Source of the DNA: Pirellulaceae bacterium
GTDB taxonomy: Bacteria; Planctomycetota; Planctomycetia; Pirellulales; Pirellulaceae
Direction: 5' to 3'
Assembly (NCBI GenBank): GCA_020852965.1
Contig: JADYZV010000011.1
Coordinates: 1 to 64,000 of the forward strand
Length of the DNA: 64,000 nt
Position numbers and translations under genes: made by a program. The notes beneath the pieces are model-generated. The model had not been told where the DNA came from, searched no databases, and saw only the letters and a program-made list of their open reading frames with translations. Every line of letters begins with the position of its first letter. Within the stretch, counting starts at the first letter, position 1. This document shows positions 53,662-62,928 of this stretch, piece by piece.

Positions 53662-54693
53662 TACGGGATCGGTTGATACGGAATCCACTGATACGCTGGG
53701 AGTGTAGGAGGTCAACGCCCGCATGTAGTTAGCCCGCTTCAATCCCTCAGGGTTGGGACAGTGTTTCAGGCTCATGCTCCCCTGCAGTTGCTTGACCGAT
53801 GTGTACTCGTGCTCGGTGAGCCACTGCTGCAGGCCCTGCTTGAGTTCGCGAAACGCGTGGGGTCCGCGGCTGAGCAGAGCCGATGCACAGGCGACCACGT
53901 TGGCTCCGGCGGCGATGGATTTCACAACGTCCTGTGTCGAGTGTACGCCACCAGTGGCCGCCAGTGACAATTCGACTTGATCGCGAAGGATAGCAATCCA
54001 CCTTAGTGCCAAACGCAGTTCCGACGGAGTACTCAGTTCGAGCGCCGGCACGTACTCAAGCGACTCGAGTTCGATGTCAGGTGCCAAATAGCGATTGAAT
54101 AGCACGAGCCCATTCACGCCCAATGATGCCAACTCGCGCGCGAAGTGCGGCAAGGCACTAAAATACGGTCCGATCTTGACTGCAATTGGTATCTGGATGG
54201 TGTCGCGGACCGCTCTAATCAGCTTAAAATACTCCTCTTCGGCTTGCCGCGCATCGACCAGAGGATCGCAGGAGACTTCGTAGATGTTTAGCTCCAGCGC
54301 AGCGGCACCAGCCTGCTCGATCAACCCCGCATAGCGTACCCAGCCACCCATTGTCGAACCGTTGAGACTGGCAATGATCGGCATATCGAGTTGCTGCTTC
54401 GCATCGGCGATCAACTTCAAGTAGGCGCCAGGCCCCGTGTTGTAGTTGTCAAGTTGCGGGAAGTAATCGCTAGTCTCGGGAGAGGACAAGGCCCAGAAAT
54501 CGAGCATACGAGCCACTTCCATTTCTTCATGCTCGATCTGCTCTTCAAAGATCGATGGCAATACGGCTGCCGCCGCGCCCGCCGCGCGCAGGTGCTGAAG
54601 CGACTCCAAGTTGGAGGTTAATGGACACGCCGATGCCAGCAGCGGACTGTCAAGCTGCAGGCCCAGGTAGTCGATCGTCAGGTCAACACTCAT
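53644..54693 (-). CDS. Dihydroorotate-dehydrogenase-like flavoprotein
   Basis: 349 residues from ATG 54693, which has AAGGAG six bases upstream. The FMN-type TIM barrel is clear: LDSPLLASACPLTSNLESL, IIASLNGSTMGGWVRYAG, ALELNIYEVSCDP, IPIAVKIGPYFSALPHFARE, VNGLVLFNRYL, LSLAATGGVHSTQDVVKSIA and VACASALLSRGP. It is the diverged class that neighbours pyruvate:ferredoxin oxidoreductase in many anaerobes rather than the pyrimidine-pathway enzyme. The last residues (VDSVSTDPVSTDPR) are encoded by a short degenerate repeat and overlap the hypE stop region. Its position 149 bp downstream of nifJ suggests a redox role with ferredoxin. Confidence 0.83.
   Translation of the reverse strand: MSVDLTIDYLGLQLDSPLLASACPLTSNLESLQHLRAAGAAAAVLPSIFEEQIEHEEMEVARMLDFWALSSPETSDYFPQLDNYNTGPGAYLKLIADAKQQLDMPIIASLNGSTMGGWVRYAGLIEQAGAAALELNIYEVSCDPLVDARQAEEEYFKLIRAVRDTIQIPIAVKIGPYFSALPHFARELASLGVNGLVLFNRYLAPDIELESLEYVPALELSTPSELRLALRWIAILRDQVELSLAATGGVHSTQDVVKSIAAGANVVACASALLSRGPHAFRELKQGLQQWLTEHEYTSVKQLQGSMSLKHCPNPEGLKRANYMRALTSYTPSVSVDSVSTDPVSTDPR
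53651..53698. repeat. Degenerate 16-17-bp triplication at a convergent gene boundary
   Basis: GGATC-TGTTGATACG, GGATC-GGTTGATACG and GAATCCACTGATACG occur in a row. The array encodes the last 14 or so residues of the dihydroorotate-dehydrogenase-like protein and starts at the hypE stop region. Confidence 0.75.
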
Positions 54694-54842
54694 GGCTACT
54701 CCTTGGAATTCCTCAATCAGTTCAAGCGCAACCGTTCCCGCCATAGTGGCTGATCGCTCCGCCGATCAGTCGCTTCGGCACTTCGCAGTGGATTGACGCT
54801 ACCCACACTCCATTCACGATAGAGCACTCATCGGCGGCGCGA

Positions 54843-57800
54843 TCAGCGACTATCTACTAGATCACTGTAGGCCCGCTCCACACCTGCCAACTGTTCGTAG
54901 TAGTGCCAAGTGTCATCGATATCGCGCTGGGCCAAATCGAGCAAGCGGTTCGCTTGCGCGGGATTGGAGCGCACCAACATCGCAAAACGCGCTTCCTGCA
55001 TGGCGACATCCTTGAACCGCAGGCTGGGTTTATGACTGTCGAGACGGAAGGGATGCCCGCTATCGTGTGCATGTCGTGGATCGTATCGATACAAAGGCCA
55101 GAAGCCGCACTTGACTAAGTCTTTTTGATGGGTCATCGATGTAGACATGTCGATGCCGTGGGCGATGCAATGGCTGTAGGCTAGTATCAGCGATGGTCCG
55201 CGATACGATTCGGCTTCATGAAAGGCGCGGATGCACTGCGCAGGATTGGCACCGATGGCCACTTGTGCGACATAGGTATTGCCATAGGCAACAGCCATCA
55301 TGCCTAGGTCCTTTCGCCGAGCCTCACGACCGTCGCTTGCGAATTTGGCAGTGGCCCCGCGCGGTGTCGCTTTCGACGCTTGGCCTCCGGTGTTGGAGTA
55401 GACTCCCGTGTCTAGTACTAGTATGTTCACGTCGCGTCCCGAGGCGAGTGCATGGTCCAAACCACCAAAACCAATGTCATAAGCCCAACCATCCCCACCG
55501 ACAATCCACAAACTGCGTCGCGCCAAGCTATTCAACAGAATCGATAACTCGTGGGCTGACTCGGTATCCATTTGGCTGAGCAGTGGTTGCAACTCAGCAA
55601 TCCGTCCCCGTTGCGCGGCATAGTCGGCTTCGTCGGCCAGCGGGCTGTCGACCAACAAAGAGACCTTCTCTTGACCCAGCATGTCCGTTTGTTGTGTGAG
55701 CAATTGACGAGTACGCGCCAGTTTGCTGTCCAAAGCTAGTCTCAATCCCAGACCAAATTCGGCATTGTCTTCAAACAGCGAATTGGCCCAGGCCGGACCT
55801 CGCCCTGCGGCGTCTTTGGACCAGGGGGTCGTCGGCAAGTTGCCGCCGAAGATAGACGAGCAACCGGTAGCATTGGCGATGACACTGCGATCTCCAAATA
55901 GCTGCGACATCAGTTTCAGATAGGGAGTTTCGCCACAACCAGCGCAGGCCCCCGAGTATTCGAACAGCGGTAGAAGCAATTGCGAGCCCTTGACCGAGTC
56001 TGTTTTGACTGAAGTGCGATCTATCTCCGGTAGTTTCATGAAGGCGTCAAACCGACGCTTTTCCTGCTCTAAATGCTCCGCCTTGGGGCGCATGTTAATC
56101 GACTTGTGCTTGGCGACTTCCTTGCTCTTGGCGGGGCAGACATCCACGCAGACGCCGCAACCGGTGCAATCCTCTGGGGCAACTTGGATGGTCAACGCCT
56201 GCCCAGCGTGCTTCGCGTTCCCAGCGCGGTATAGGAAATCAGCAGGCACATCGCTGAGTGCCTGCACGGGGTACTGCTTCGTGCGAATCGCCGCATGGGG
56301 ACAGACGAAAGCGCACAGGCCGCATTCGATACAAATATCGGGATCCCAGATCGGAATCAACTGGGCGATGTTTCGCTTCTCATAGCGAGCGGTTCCTGTG
56401 GGAAAGGTCCCATCGATGGGCATCGCGCTGACCGGCAACAGATCGCCTAGGCCGGCGATGATTTGGCCGGTCACACGGCTAACGAAATCGGGTGCGTCGC
56501 GCGATACGGGTGGCGTCCGCTCAATCCGGCTAGTAGCTTGGCTGGGAACGCTAACAGCATGCAATCCTGCTAGGGCTGCGTCGACGACTTCGAAGTTCTT
56601 GCGAACGACTGCGGCACCTCGCTTGGAGTAGGTCTTCTCGATAGACGATTTGATCTTGTCGATCGCCTGTTCACGCGGCAAGATACCCGACAGAGCAAAG
56701 AAACAGGTCTGCATGATCGTGTTGATGCGTCCGGCCAAACCGGCACTCTGAGCCAGCGAGTCTGCATCGATCACATACAACTTGAGTCGCTTGGCGATGA
56801 TCTGCTCTTGCACATCGCGAGGCAAATGCTCCCATACGGCCAACGGATCAAACGGACTATTGAGCAGTAGTATGGCGTCGTCCGCAGCGATATCGACTAT
56901 GCTCATCCGACGCAGAAAGTCGAATTGATGGCAGGCTACGAAATTGGCTTGGCGAATCAGGTAGGTCGATTCGATAGGTCGTGGACTAAACCGCAAGTGC
57001 GAGACGGTGGCGGCACCTGCCTTCTTCGAATCGTAAACGAAGTAGCCTTGCGCGTGCAGGTCCGTTTCTTCGCCAATAATTTTCACCGAGTTCTTATTCG
57101 CACCGACGGTGCCATCGCTCCCTAGACCGTAGAAAACTGCGCGAATAACATCCGACGGCTCATGCCAACGGTCGGCATCCCACGGCAAGCTGGTGAGGCT
57201 GACGTCATCGTGGATGCCGATGGTGAAATGCCGTTTAATACGCGATCGAGCGTCAACATTCGAGTCTTGCGATAGGTGTTCCAACACGGCCGCCGCCATG
57301 GCTGGAGTAAACTCTTTGCTAGATAGGCCAAAGCGACCTCCTGATACAAGAGGTCGCTCTTGGGATTTCAGCGAATCCCATCCTTCGGCCAGCGCAGCCA
57401 CGACATCCAAGTACAACGGTTCGCCGATAGCGCCTGGCTCCTTAGTGCGATCCAGCACGGCAATCGACCGAGTCGAGTTGGGGAGGGCCGCGATAAACCG
57501 CTCGACATCAAAGGGACGGTAGAGCAGCACTTGGAGTAGTCCTACTGCTTGCCCTTCGGAATCCAGTCGCTCGACAGCTTCACGCGCCGCGCCACATCCG
57601 CTCCCCATCATCACGATGACTCGAGTGGCTTGGGGATGGCCAAAGTAGCTGAACAGTTGGTACTGGCGACCCGTCAACTCAAACAGACGATCCATTTCCG
57701 CCTGAACCGAGTCGCTCGTCCGCTCGTAGAACGGATTGACCGCCTCGCGGGCTTGGAAGAAGACATCTGGATTCTGCGCGGTACCGCGCAAGACTGGTTG

Positions 57801-58430
57801 ATCGGGATCAAGACTCCGCAGGCGGTGCTGGGCAATCGCTGAGCGATCGAGCATGTCGTGAATCGTATCCTGTCCCAGCAACTCAATTTTGTTAATCTCA
57901 TGCGAGGTGCGAAAGCCATCGAAGAAATGCAAGAACGGAATACGGCATTTGAGCGTAGCGGCATGGCTAACGAGAGCCAGATCTTGAGCGGCTTGAACCG
58001 ATGAAGAGGCCAGCATAGCCCAGCCGGTGCCGCGTGCCGCCATGACGTCGCTGTGGTCGCCGAAGATCGATAGCGCGTGCGTAGCGATGCTGCGTGCCGC
58101 CACGTGAATCGCACAGGGACTCAATTCTCCAGCGATCTTAAACAGGTTGGGGAGCATGAGCAGCAACCCCTGAGAAGCGGTGAAGGTCGTCGCCAGCGCA
58201 CCCCCTTGCAAGGCCCCGTGCAGTGCGCCGGCGGCACCACCTTCGCTCTGCATCTCAATCACGTTGGGGACCGTCCCCAACGCGCTCTGTCGTCCACTGG
58301 CCGACCAGGTATCGGCCAGTTCCCCCATGGGTGACGCAGGTGTGATGGGATAAATTGCGATTACCTCACTGGCTGCATACGCCACACGAGCCACCGCCTC
58401 ATTGCCATCCACGGTTACATACTCGGCCAT
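54843..58430 (-). CDS. nifJ: Pyruvate:ferredoxin (flavodoxin) oxidoreductase
   Basis: 1195 residues, the normal length of the single-chain enzyme. It oxidises pyruvate with CoA to acetyl-CoA, CO2 and reduced ferredoxin. Domain order: POR N-terminal (DGNEAVARVAYAASEVIAIYPITPASPM), domain II (VIVMMGSGCGAAREAVERL), gamma domain with YFVYDSKKAGAATVSHLRFS and IRQANFVACHQFDF, EKR linker (YEKRNIAQLIPIWDP), two [4Fe-4S] sites (CIECGLCAFVCPHA near 700 and CTGCGVCVDVCPAK near 757), then the thiamine domain with CAGCGETPY and IVGGDGWAYDIGFGG, DTGVYSNTGGQ. The cluster supports fermentative use with the hydrogenase disposing of electrons. Confidence 0.96.
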   Translation of the reverse strand: MAEYVTVDGNEAVARVAYAASEVIAIYPITPASPMGELADTWSASGRQSALGTVPNVIEMQSEGGAAGALHGALQGGALATTFTASQGLLLMLPNLFKIAGELSPCAIHVAARSIATHALSIFGDHSDVMAARGTGWAMLASSSVQAAQDLALVSHAATLKCRIPFLHFFDGFRTSHEINKIELLGQDTIHDMLDRSAIAQHRLRSLDPDQPVLRGTAQNPDVFFQAREAVNPFYERTSDSVQAEMDRLFELTGRQYQLFSYFGHPQATRVIVMMGSGCGAAREAVERLDSEGQAVGLLQVLLYRPFDVERFIAALPNSTRSIAVLDRTKEPGAIGEPLYLDVVAALAEGWDSLKSQERPLVSGGRFGLSSKEFTPAMAAAVLEHLSQDSNVDARSRIKRHFTIGIHDDVSLTSLPWDADRWHEPSDVIRAVFYGLGSDGTVGANKNSVKIIGEETDLHAQGYFVYDSKKAGAATVSHLRFSPRPIESTYLIRQANFVACHQFDFLRRMSIVDIAADDAILLLNSPFDPLAVWEHLPRDVQEQIIAKRLKLYVIDADSLAQSAGLAGRINTIMQTCFFALSGILPREQAIDKIKSSIEKTYSKRGAAVVRKNFEVVDAALAGLHAVSVPSQATSRIERTPPVSRDAPDFVSRVTGQIIAGLGDLLPVSAMPIDGTFPTGTARYEKRNIAQLIPIWDPDICIECGLCAFVCPHAAIRTKQYPVQALSDVPADFLYRAGNAKHAGQALTIQVAPEDCTGCGVCVDVCPAKSKEVAKHKSINMRPKAEHLEQEKRRFDAFMKLPEIDRTSVKTDSVKGSQLLLPLFEYSGACAGCGETPYLKLMSQLFGDRSVIANATGCSSIFGGNLPTTPWSKDAAGRGPAWANSLFEDNAEFGLGLRLALDSKLARTRQLLTQQTDMLGQEKVSLLVDSPLADEADYAAQRGRIAELQPLLSQMDTESAHELSILLNSLARRSLWIVGGDGWAYDIGFGGLDHALASGRDVNILVLDTGVYSNTGGQASKATPRGATAKFASDGREARRKDLGMMAVAYGNTYVAQVAIGANPAQCIRAFHEAESYRGPSLILAYSHCIAHGIDMSTSMTHQKDLVKCGFWPLYRYDPRHAHDSGHPFRLDSHKPSLRFKDVAMQEARFAMLVRSNPAQANRLLDLAQRDIDDTWHYYEQLAGVERAYSDLVDSR

Positions 58431-58575
58431 AAATAAAGCTTCCCTCTTGCGCTTGCGCGCTTCAACTCGGTCTATTCATGAGTTTGTGTGAAAAGCGAAG
58501 TTAACCTTAAAAGCCGATGGGTTTACGCCTCAGCAAAACACGGCCTGCTATCGAATCGCCACATCGCTTCAATCA

Positions 58576-59454
58576 TCAAGTTGCCTGTCGCCGCGCGATC
58601 CAAACCGAACAACGCGCGTGGCGAATGGCGAAACGCGAGGTGCTCCCCATCAGAAAACGAGACAACAAACCTCGTCCCGTGTTTCCCAACACGAGCAAAT
58701 CGCTGCCACGCCGCTGGGCAAAGTCAACCAGCCCCTCGCCAATGTGGCTATCTTCGATCACGTGCATATCCACATGGGGCGAAAGGGACTGCACGCTATC
58801 GAGCCGCGCGTTCAGTTTTTCAAGCATGTCCGTTCGTAACTCCTCCGAATCGTAGGTTACTGGGAGCTCGGAAAAGGATAACGGAGAAAGTAACACATTG
58901 ACCAGGTCGATATGCGTCTGAGCCCCCCAGCCAAACTCTGAAAGTTGCTCAATCGCGAACTCCGCCGCCGGCGATTGGTCATCGGCAATGCACAACTTGA
59001 GATTTCGATGGGTGGGCGATTCCCCTTGGTCGGGCCGAACCACCAGCACGGAGCACGGAGCGTGCGTGGCCACAAAATCACTGGTGCTACCGAGCATCAT
59101 TCGCTCGAGCATGCTTGATCCCACGGCCCCCAACACGACCAACTCAGACTTCAGCGCTTCCGCCTGCGCAACGATAGTGCTCCCCGGGTGTCCGTTGACA
59201 AATATCGTTTGGAGCCGGACATCAGCTCCCTCAAAAAGCCCCTCGATCCGACGACAGGCTTCCGCGACCCTTTGCTTCTCAGCTTCTTGGTTGCGTTCCA
59301 TCCACTCGACCACGTCAAGCGAACCATGAAAGCCCACCAGCGGGGTCACGGCCAGGATTGCCAACTCCAGAGGTTGGGAGTGTGGCAATCGCGCCAGTAG
59401 GCTCGCCGCATGCTCAGCGTACTTCGATCCATCGGTTGCTAGTAGTACTCGCAT
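58576..59454 (-). CDS. Tandem universal stress protein (two Usp domains)
   Basis: 292 residues from ATG 59454, with GGAG nine bases upstream. Two UspA folds in tandem: MRVLLATDGSKYAEHAASLL to about 145, and LKLCIADDQSPAAEFAIEQL to the end. Both carry the ATP-binding signature G-x2-G-x9-G-S/T (GAVGSSMLERMMLGST and GNTGRGLLSRFLMGST). Usp proteins bind ATP and support survival under hypoxia or starvation; placement beside PFOR and hydrogenase genes fits an anaerobic stress regulon. It is 145 bp upstream of nifJ on the same strand. Confidence 0.92.
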   Translation of the reverse strand: MRVLLATDGSKYAEHAASLLARLPHSQPLELAILAVTPLVGFHGSLDVVEWMERNQEAEKQRVAEACRRIEGLFEGADVRLQTIFVNGHPGSTIVAQAEALKSELVVLGAVGSSMLERMMLGSTSDFVATHAPCSVLVVRPDQGESPTHRNLKLCIADDQSPAAEFAIEQLSEFGWGAQTHIDLVNVLLSPLSFSELPVTYDSEELRTDMLEKLNARLDSVQSLSPHVDMHVIEDSHIGEGLVDFAQRRGSDLLVLGNTGRGLLSRFLMGSTSRFAIRHARCSVWIARRQAT

Positions 59455-59699
59455 TCTTAGTTCTCCAAAAAATTCCAATCTCAAACCATCTGGCGACGCG
59501 CCAAGAGCAGGAGGTTCACTACAGCCAGGAGCAGATGCATAAAGGAGTCCTTGTGTGAGGATCTGCAGATAGTAGCAAATTAATTATCAGCAAAACTCGT
59601 ACCAACTGCAACCAACTTTCTGAACTAGCCAACAGGGATTCGCAGTAGCCAGTGTAGATGTTGTTATGTGCAGGCTAGTCGCGTTCGTGCGAAAATGGC

Positions 59700-59999
59700 C
59701 TACTTGCATTGCGCGGGATCGCTCACGCATTGGGGGGTAAGGCTCAGCATTGGTCGCAAGAAGCTAGATCGCGTTTTGGATTCTTTCTCAGTCCGGTTGA
59801 CGTGGTTGCCCGAGGTCCATGGTGCCAACAGCCGCTTCGAAAGTTTCACAAGCGTGATCATACCATCCGTCGATCCGTATTGTTCAACGACCTTCGCCAT
59901 TGGATCGTCTCGATCGTAAAGAAATGGCAAAGGTTCGTCTTCTATTTCATGCGGAGAAACGTCGTGAGCTGGCTTGATCAAGTCGGCACTTCTTCGCAT
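59700..59999 (-). CDS. Possible small hypothetical protein overlapping the K+-channel 3' end
   Basis: A 99-codon frame from ATG 59999 overlaps the channel stop by 22 bases. The predicted peptide is soluble and fairly protein-like in its first two thirds (DVSPHEIEDEPLPFLYDRDD, PMAKVVEQYGSTDGMITLVK, LSKRL) but ends in a basic, serine-rich tail. No family is recognised. It could be a real downstream cistron or chance; the overlap and strand favour co-expression. The 59455-59699 stretch beyond has nothing I can name. Confidence 0.4.
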   Translation of the reverse strand: MRRSADLIKPAHDVSPHEIEDEPLPFLYDRDDPMAKVVEQYGSTDGMITLVKLSKRLLAPWTSGNHVNRTEKESKTRSSFLRPMLSLTPQCVSDPAQCK

Positions 60000-61003
60000 T
60001 CGTACAATAGCAGTTCGGATATGGCGGCGACCTTGCCGAGCGCAATCAGAACATCGTTAGGCCGAATGGTTGCCGAGCTCGAAGGAGGGAGTAAAACTTC
60101 TCCGTCGGGTCGACGAATAGCGACGATGATAACTCCTCGACTACGAAAATCGGTTTCCGAAAGGAGACGATTGGCGCATGGCGAATTCGAACGCACCCTG
60201 ATTTCGGCCAAGTCAAGCGTGGTCCCCGTACCTGAAACAATTTCAAAGAAGTCCTCGACCTGCGGGTTGATTAGCAGTTGAGCCATGGTCGTGGCGCCGT
60301 TGGCAATCAAACTGACAACGCGGCTCGCTCCAGCCCTCTCCATCTTGTGAGCGCTGTTCTCGTCAGTAGCTCGTGCGATGATTTGCAGGTCGGCAGCGAT
60401 CAGGCGCGCCGACAGCACGACGTACAAGTTGTCCGCATCGCTGTCTAGAACGACCGCCAATCCGCGTGCGCGCTGGACTCCCGCATCCATCAATGTACGG
60501 TCGTTGGTCGCGTCGTCACGCACACAAAGCCAACCCTGCTGCTCACATTCCAGCAGCGCCTCTTCATTTTGGTCGATGACCACAAATGGAAGCCTACGGT
60601 CGCAGAGATGTCGGCAGATCGTGCGGCCCATGCGTCCGAAACCACACACAATGAAGTGATCTTTCACACTTTTTAACGTTGAATTCATGCCATGTCTCCT
60701 GAGCCATGTTCGGAGTTCTGCACGGACCATCATTTCGCCAAGTTGCACAACTGCGAATAGAAAAACTCCGAGTCCACATACCATATATACGATCACGAAG
60801 ATCTGGCTTCGCGGTGTCAACGGCCTTACCGTGTCATACCCGACCGTGCTCAGCGTGATGACCGTCATGAACAAAGCATCAAGCAGCGACCACTCTTCAA
60901 CCAACCAAAACCATCCGGTTCCAACGAAGGTTAGAACTACCAGTACGGCGACGATCCAAGCTATTCTTCGCATCGATTTAGGAATGGTCGTGCTACGCCT
61001 CAT
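59978..61003 (-). CDS. Two-TM potassium channel with RCK (TrkA-N/TrkA-C) domains
   Basis: 341 residues. Two transmembrane helices (about 13-34 and 65-88) flank a pore loop with the filter TLSTVGYDT near 52-58. The usual K+-channel filter is TVGYG; here the last position is Asp, as in several prokaryotic channels with relaxed selectivity. A cytosolic RCK/TrkA-N Rossmann domain follows (HFIVCGFGRMGRTICRHL, with G-x-G-x-x-G and the acidic end VVIDQNEEAL), then a TrkA-C domain (DLAEIRVRSNSPCANRLL to the end). It gates ion flow by nucleotide or ligand binding. It may co-regulate with the Usp gene nearby. Confidence 0.88.
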   Translation of the reverse strand: MRRSTTIPKSMRRIAWIVAVLVVLTFVGTGWFWLVEEWSLLDALFMTVITLSTVGYDTVRPLTPRSQIFVIVYMVCGLGVFLFAVVQLGEMMVRAELRTWLRRHGMNSTLKSVKDHFIVCGFGRMGRTICRHLCDRRLPFVVIDQNEEALLECEQQGWLCVRDDATNDRTLMDAGVQRARGLAVVLDSDADNLYVVLSARLIAADLQIIARATDENSAHKMERAGASRVVSLIANGATTMAQLLINPQVEDFFEIVSGTGTTLDLAEIRVRSNSPCANRLLSETDFRSRGVIIVAIRRPDGEVLLPPSSSATIRPNDVLIALGKVAAISELLLYECEEVPT

Positions 61004-61263
61004 TGATTGTCACGGCGAGAACCGTCGTTTGATTTTCACACTTCAAAGCACTCGAGCTACTCAAGCCACTCATGCTAGCACTCGCCGTGCCAGATTACAA
61101 AGGACTTTTCGCAACTTATTGCATCGTTGAACAGAAAATCTTTGCTTGTAGGAAAACCAACGTCCCATTCCATGATGTCGCAGACTCCGAAGTGTGCGAA
61201 ATCGCACAATGCTCTGGATGGCGGAAAGGTAAGTCGACGTTATTCCGACGTTCGCCAAGTCGA

Positions 61264-61932
61264 CTAGCTGCGAGGGCGGACACTTCGAATAGCTGTCCGC
61301 AGTGAGGATACGTCCGCGCGCCAACTGGGTAACACAAGGGTCATCAAAGTGGCTTCGATGTTCGTGAGTGTGACTGCCAGGGCAGCTAGCCGCAACGGCC
61401 AAACGGCCCAACCAAGTACGATTGCAACGCCTGCTAGCAGCACCAACCCCTGCGACTTCTTCGCTGCCCAGGTGTGATAACTGGGGATGCGATGGTACTT
61501 CACTAGCCCTGTCACCGTTGTCAGAAAATAGCTCCCGACCGCCGCAGCCAGCCATAGATACTCGGCTCGGAACGCATCCCAGCAAAGTATTGCCGTGCCG
61601 GCCAGTAGAGCAGTGTAGAGTGCGGCGTCGGCAAAACTGTCGAGTCGCGCTCCAAAATCGGAACGTTGGTGTAACCAGCGAGCCAGTCGTCCGTCGATCC
61701 AATCCGATAGCGTGAGCGTAATAAACAAACCCACAAACCAATATCGGAGCCCAACCAGTGCCAATACGAGTAGCACGATCGAGCCCACGAGGCGCACCAT
61801 GCAAATCACATTCGGTACAGTAAAAATCCAATGCCGATAGGCTTCGTCGCGAGGTTCGATATGCGGCGACTCCAGGTTCAACGGTTGGTGCGACCGCTGG
61901 CTAGCTGGCTCAAGCTTATCACGAATTGGCAT
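61264..61932 (-). CDS. CDP-alcohol phosphatidyltransferase
   Basis: 222 residues with about six membrane helices after a 35-residue cytosolic N-terminus. The CAP signature D-x2-D-G-x2-A-R-x8-G-x3-D-x3-D is complete in SDWIDGRLARWLHQRSDFGA followed by RLDSFAD (about 75-100). Enzymes of this family transfer phosphatidyl groups from CDP-diacylglycerol to an alcohol (glycerol phosphate, inositol phosphate or serine). The substrate is not resolved from sequence, though PgsA-like use is plausible. It starts one base after the cdsA stop, whose product supplies CDP-diacylglycerol. Confidence 0.9.
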   Translation of the reverse strand: MPIRDKLEPASQRSHQPLNLESPHIEPRDEAYRHWIFTVPNVICMVRLVGSIVLLVLALVGLRYWFVGLFITLTLSDWIDGRLARWLHQRSDFGARLDSFADAALYTALLAGTAILCWDAFRAEYLWLAAAVGSYFLTTVTGLVKYHRIPSYHTWAAKKSQGLVLLAGVAIVLGWAVWPLRLAALAVTLTNIEATLMTLVLPSWRADVSSLRTAIRSVRPRS

Positions 61933-62928
61933 CTAAACCGTTTCTGGCTTGAAGGTGAACAACAGGGCGAAATAGTAAATGGCCGGAGCGGTAAACGTCA
62001 AACTATCGATTCGATCAATCATCCCACCCATTCCGGGTAAGAGGTTGCCACTATCTTTAACTCCTGCTTCGCGCTTGAGCGCCGACATATTCACGTCGCC
62101 CACAAATCCAACCACGGACACAATCGCTCCGGCTCCCATGGCCAACGCGAGACCACGCCAAAAAGGATAGTCGACCGCAAGGGAAGTAAGCCATGGTACT
62201 GCGACGACCGATAGGAACACGGTCACCACGAGGCCACCCGCAAATCCCTCCCACGTCTTACCTGGGGAAATTGAAGGTATCATTTTATGCCGACCGAAGC
62301 GTCTGCCAATCAGTGCCTGCGCGATGTCGTCGCATTGCGTCAGCAAAATAACAAACAATGGCCAGCCCATCGGTCCCACGGCTAACCAAGATGATTCAGG
62401 CGAATCGGAGGCGACTGGTAAGCTCGACAACGCGACGATGTGCGACAGCCCCCAGAAAAAGAGCACAGACGCCCAACAATAGCCCCCCGTCGCCCGCAGG
62501 TAACCACGACTCGCTCCATGGAGTACCTGCACCGTGCCGATCGCGACCCAAACGAACATCGGAAACGCTAGCAACGACCACTCGGTCTGGACTAGCACCA
62601 ACGACGCGTAGTGCCCCAGGCCTAGCAAGGCCACGGTCCAGGCGAGCCGTGATGCGTCTGCCGATTGGCGACGGTAGAGTTGATTAAACTCCCGCAGTGC
62701 CAATAGCCCAGCGACGTACATCAGTATTGCCAAACCGATTTCTCCAATCAGCAGTGCGGCGGTCAGAGCGCCCAAGAGTACCCACCACACACCGAGACTC
62801 TTCCAACGTTGGCTTCTGACCTGCGGCGATGCATTGCGTAGCGCTAGCGCTCGGACTAGCGTGCCGATCAACAGCGCGCAGCATACGATGATGACGATGG
62901 CTTGCAAACCCGATCCACCTTCAAACAT
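61933..62928 (-). CDS. cdsA: Phosphatidate cytidylyltransferase
   Basis: 331 residues, multi-span membrane protein. CdsA makes CDP-diacylglycerol from phosphatidate and CTP. Motifs in the C-terminal half: QCDDIAQALIGRRFGRHKM, ISPGKTWEGFAGG and the signature SALKREAGVKDSGNLLPGMG followed by GMIDRIDS (about 285-312), where the common P-G-H-G-G reads P-G-M-G-G. It overlaps the upstream VTT gene by eight bases and abuts the CDP-alcohol phosphatidyltransferase, forming a phospholipid-synthesis operon. Confidence 0.93.
   Translation of the reverse strand: MFEGGSGLQAIVIIVCCALLIGTLVRALALRNASPQVRSQRWKSLGVWWVLLGALTAALLIGEIGLAILMYVAGLLALREFNQLYRRQSADASRLAWTVALLGLGHYASLVLVQTEWSLLAFPMFVWVAIGTVQVLHGASRGYLRATGGYCWASVLFFWGLSHIVALSSLPVASDSPESSWLAVGPMGWPLFVILLTQCDDIAQALIGRRFGRHKMIPSISPGKTWEGFAGGLVVTVFLSVVAVPWLTSLAVDYPFWRGLALAMGAGAIVSVVGFVGDVNMSALKREAGVKDSGNLLPGMGGMIDRIDSLTFTAPAIYYFALLFTFKPETV

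Noticed and set aside
53644-54693. pyrD, pyrimidine-pathway dihydroorotate dehydrogenase
   Set aside because: The sequence belongs to the diverged class that accompanies PFOR, and no pyrimidine genes are nearby.
58431-58575. FNR box upstream of nifJ
   Set aside because: A TTGATGATTGAA-like word is visible but the right half-site is poor, so no regulatory site is claimed.
59709-60281. 190-codon plus-strand frame
   Set aside because: It is the antisense of the clear RCK channel domain and has no features of its own.
61070-61831. 253-codon minus-strand frame
   Set aside because: It lies over the CDP-alcohol phosphatidyltransferase in another frame; the CAP motif identifies the real one.
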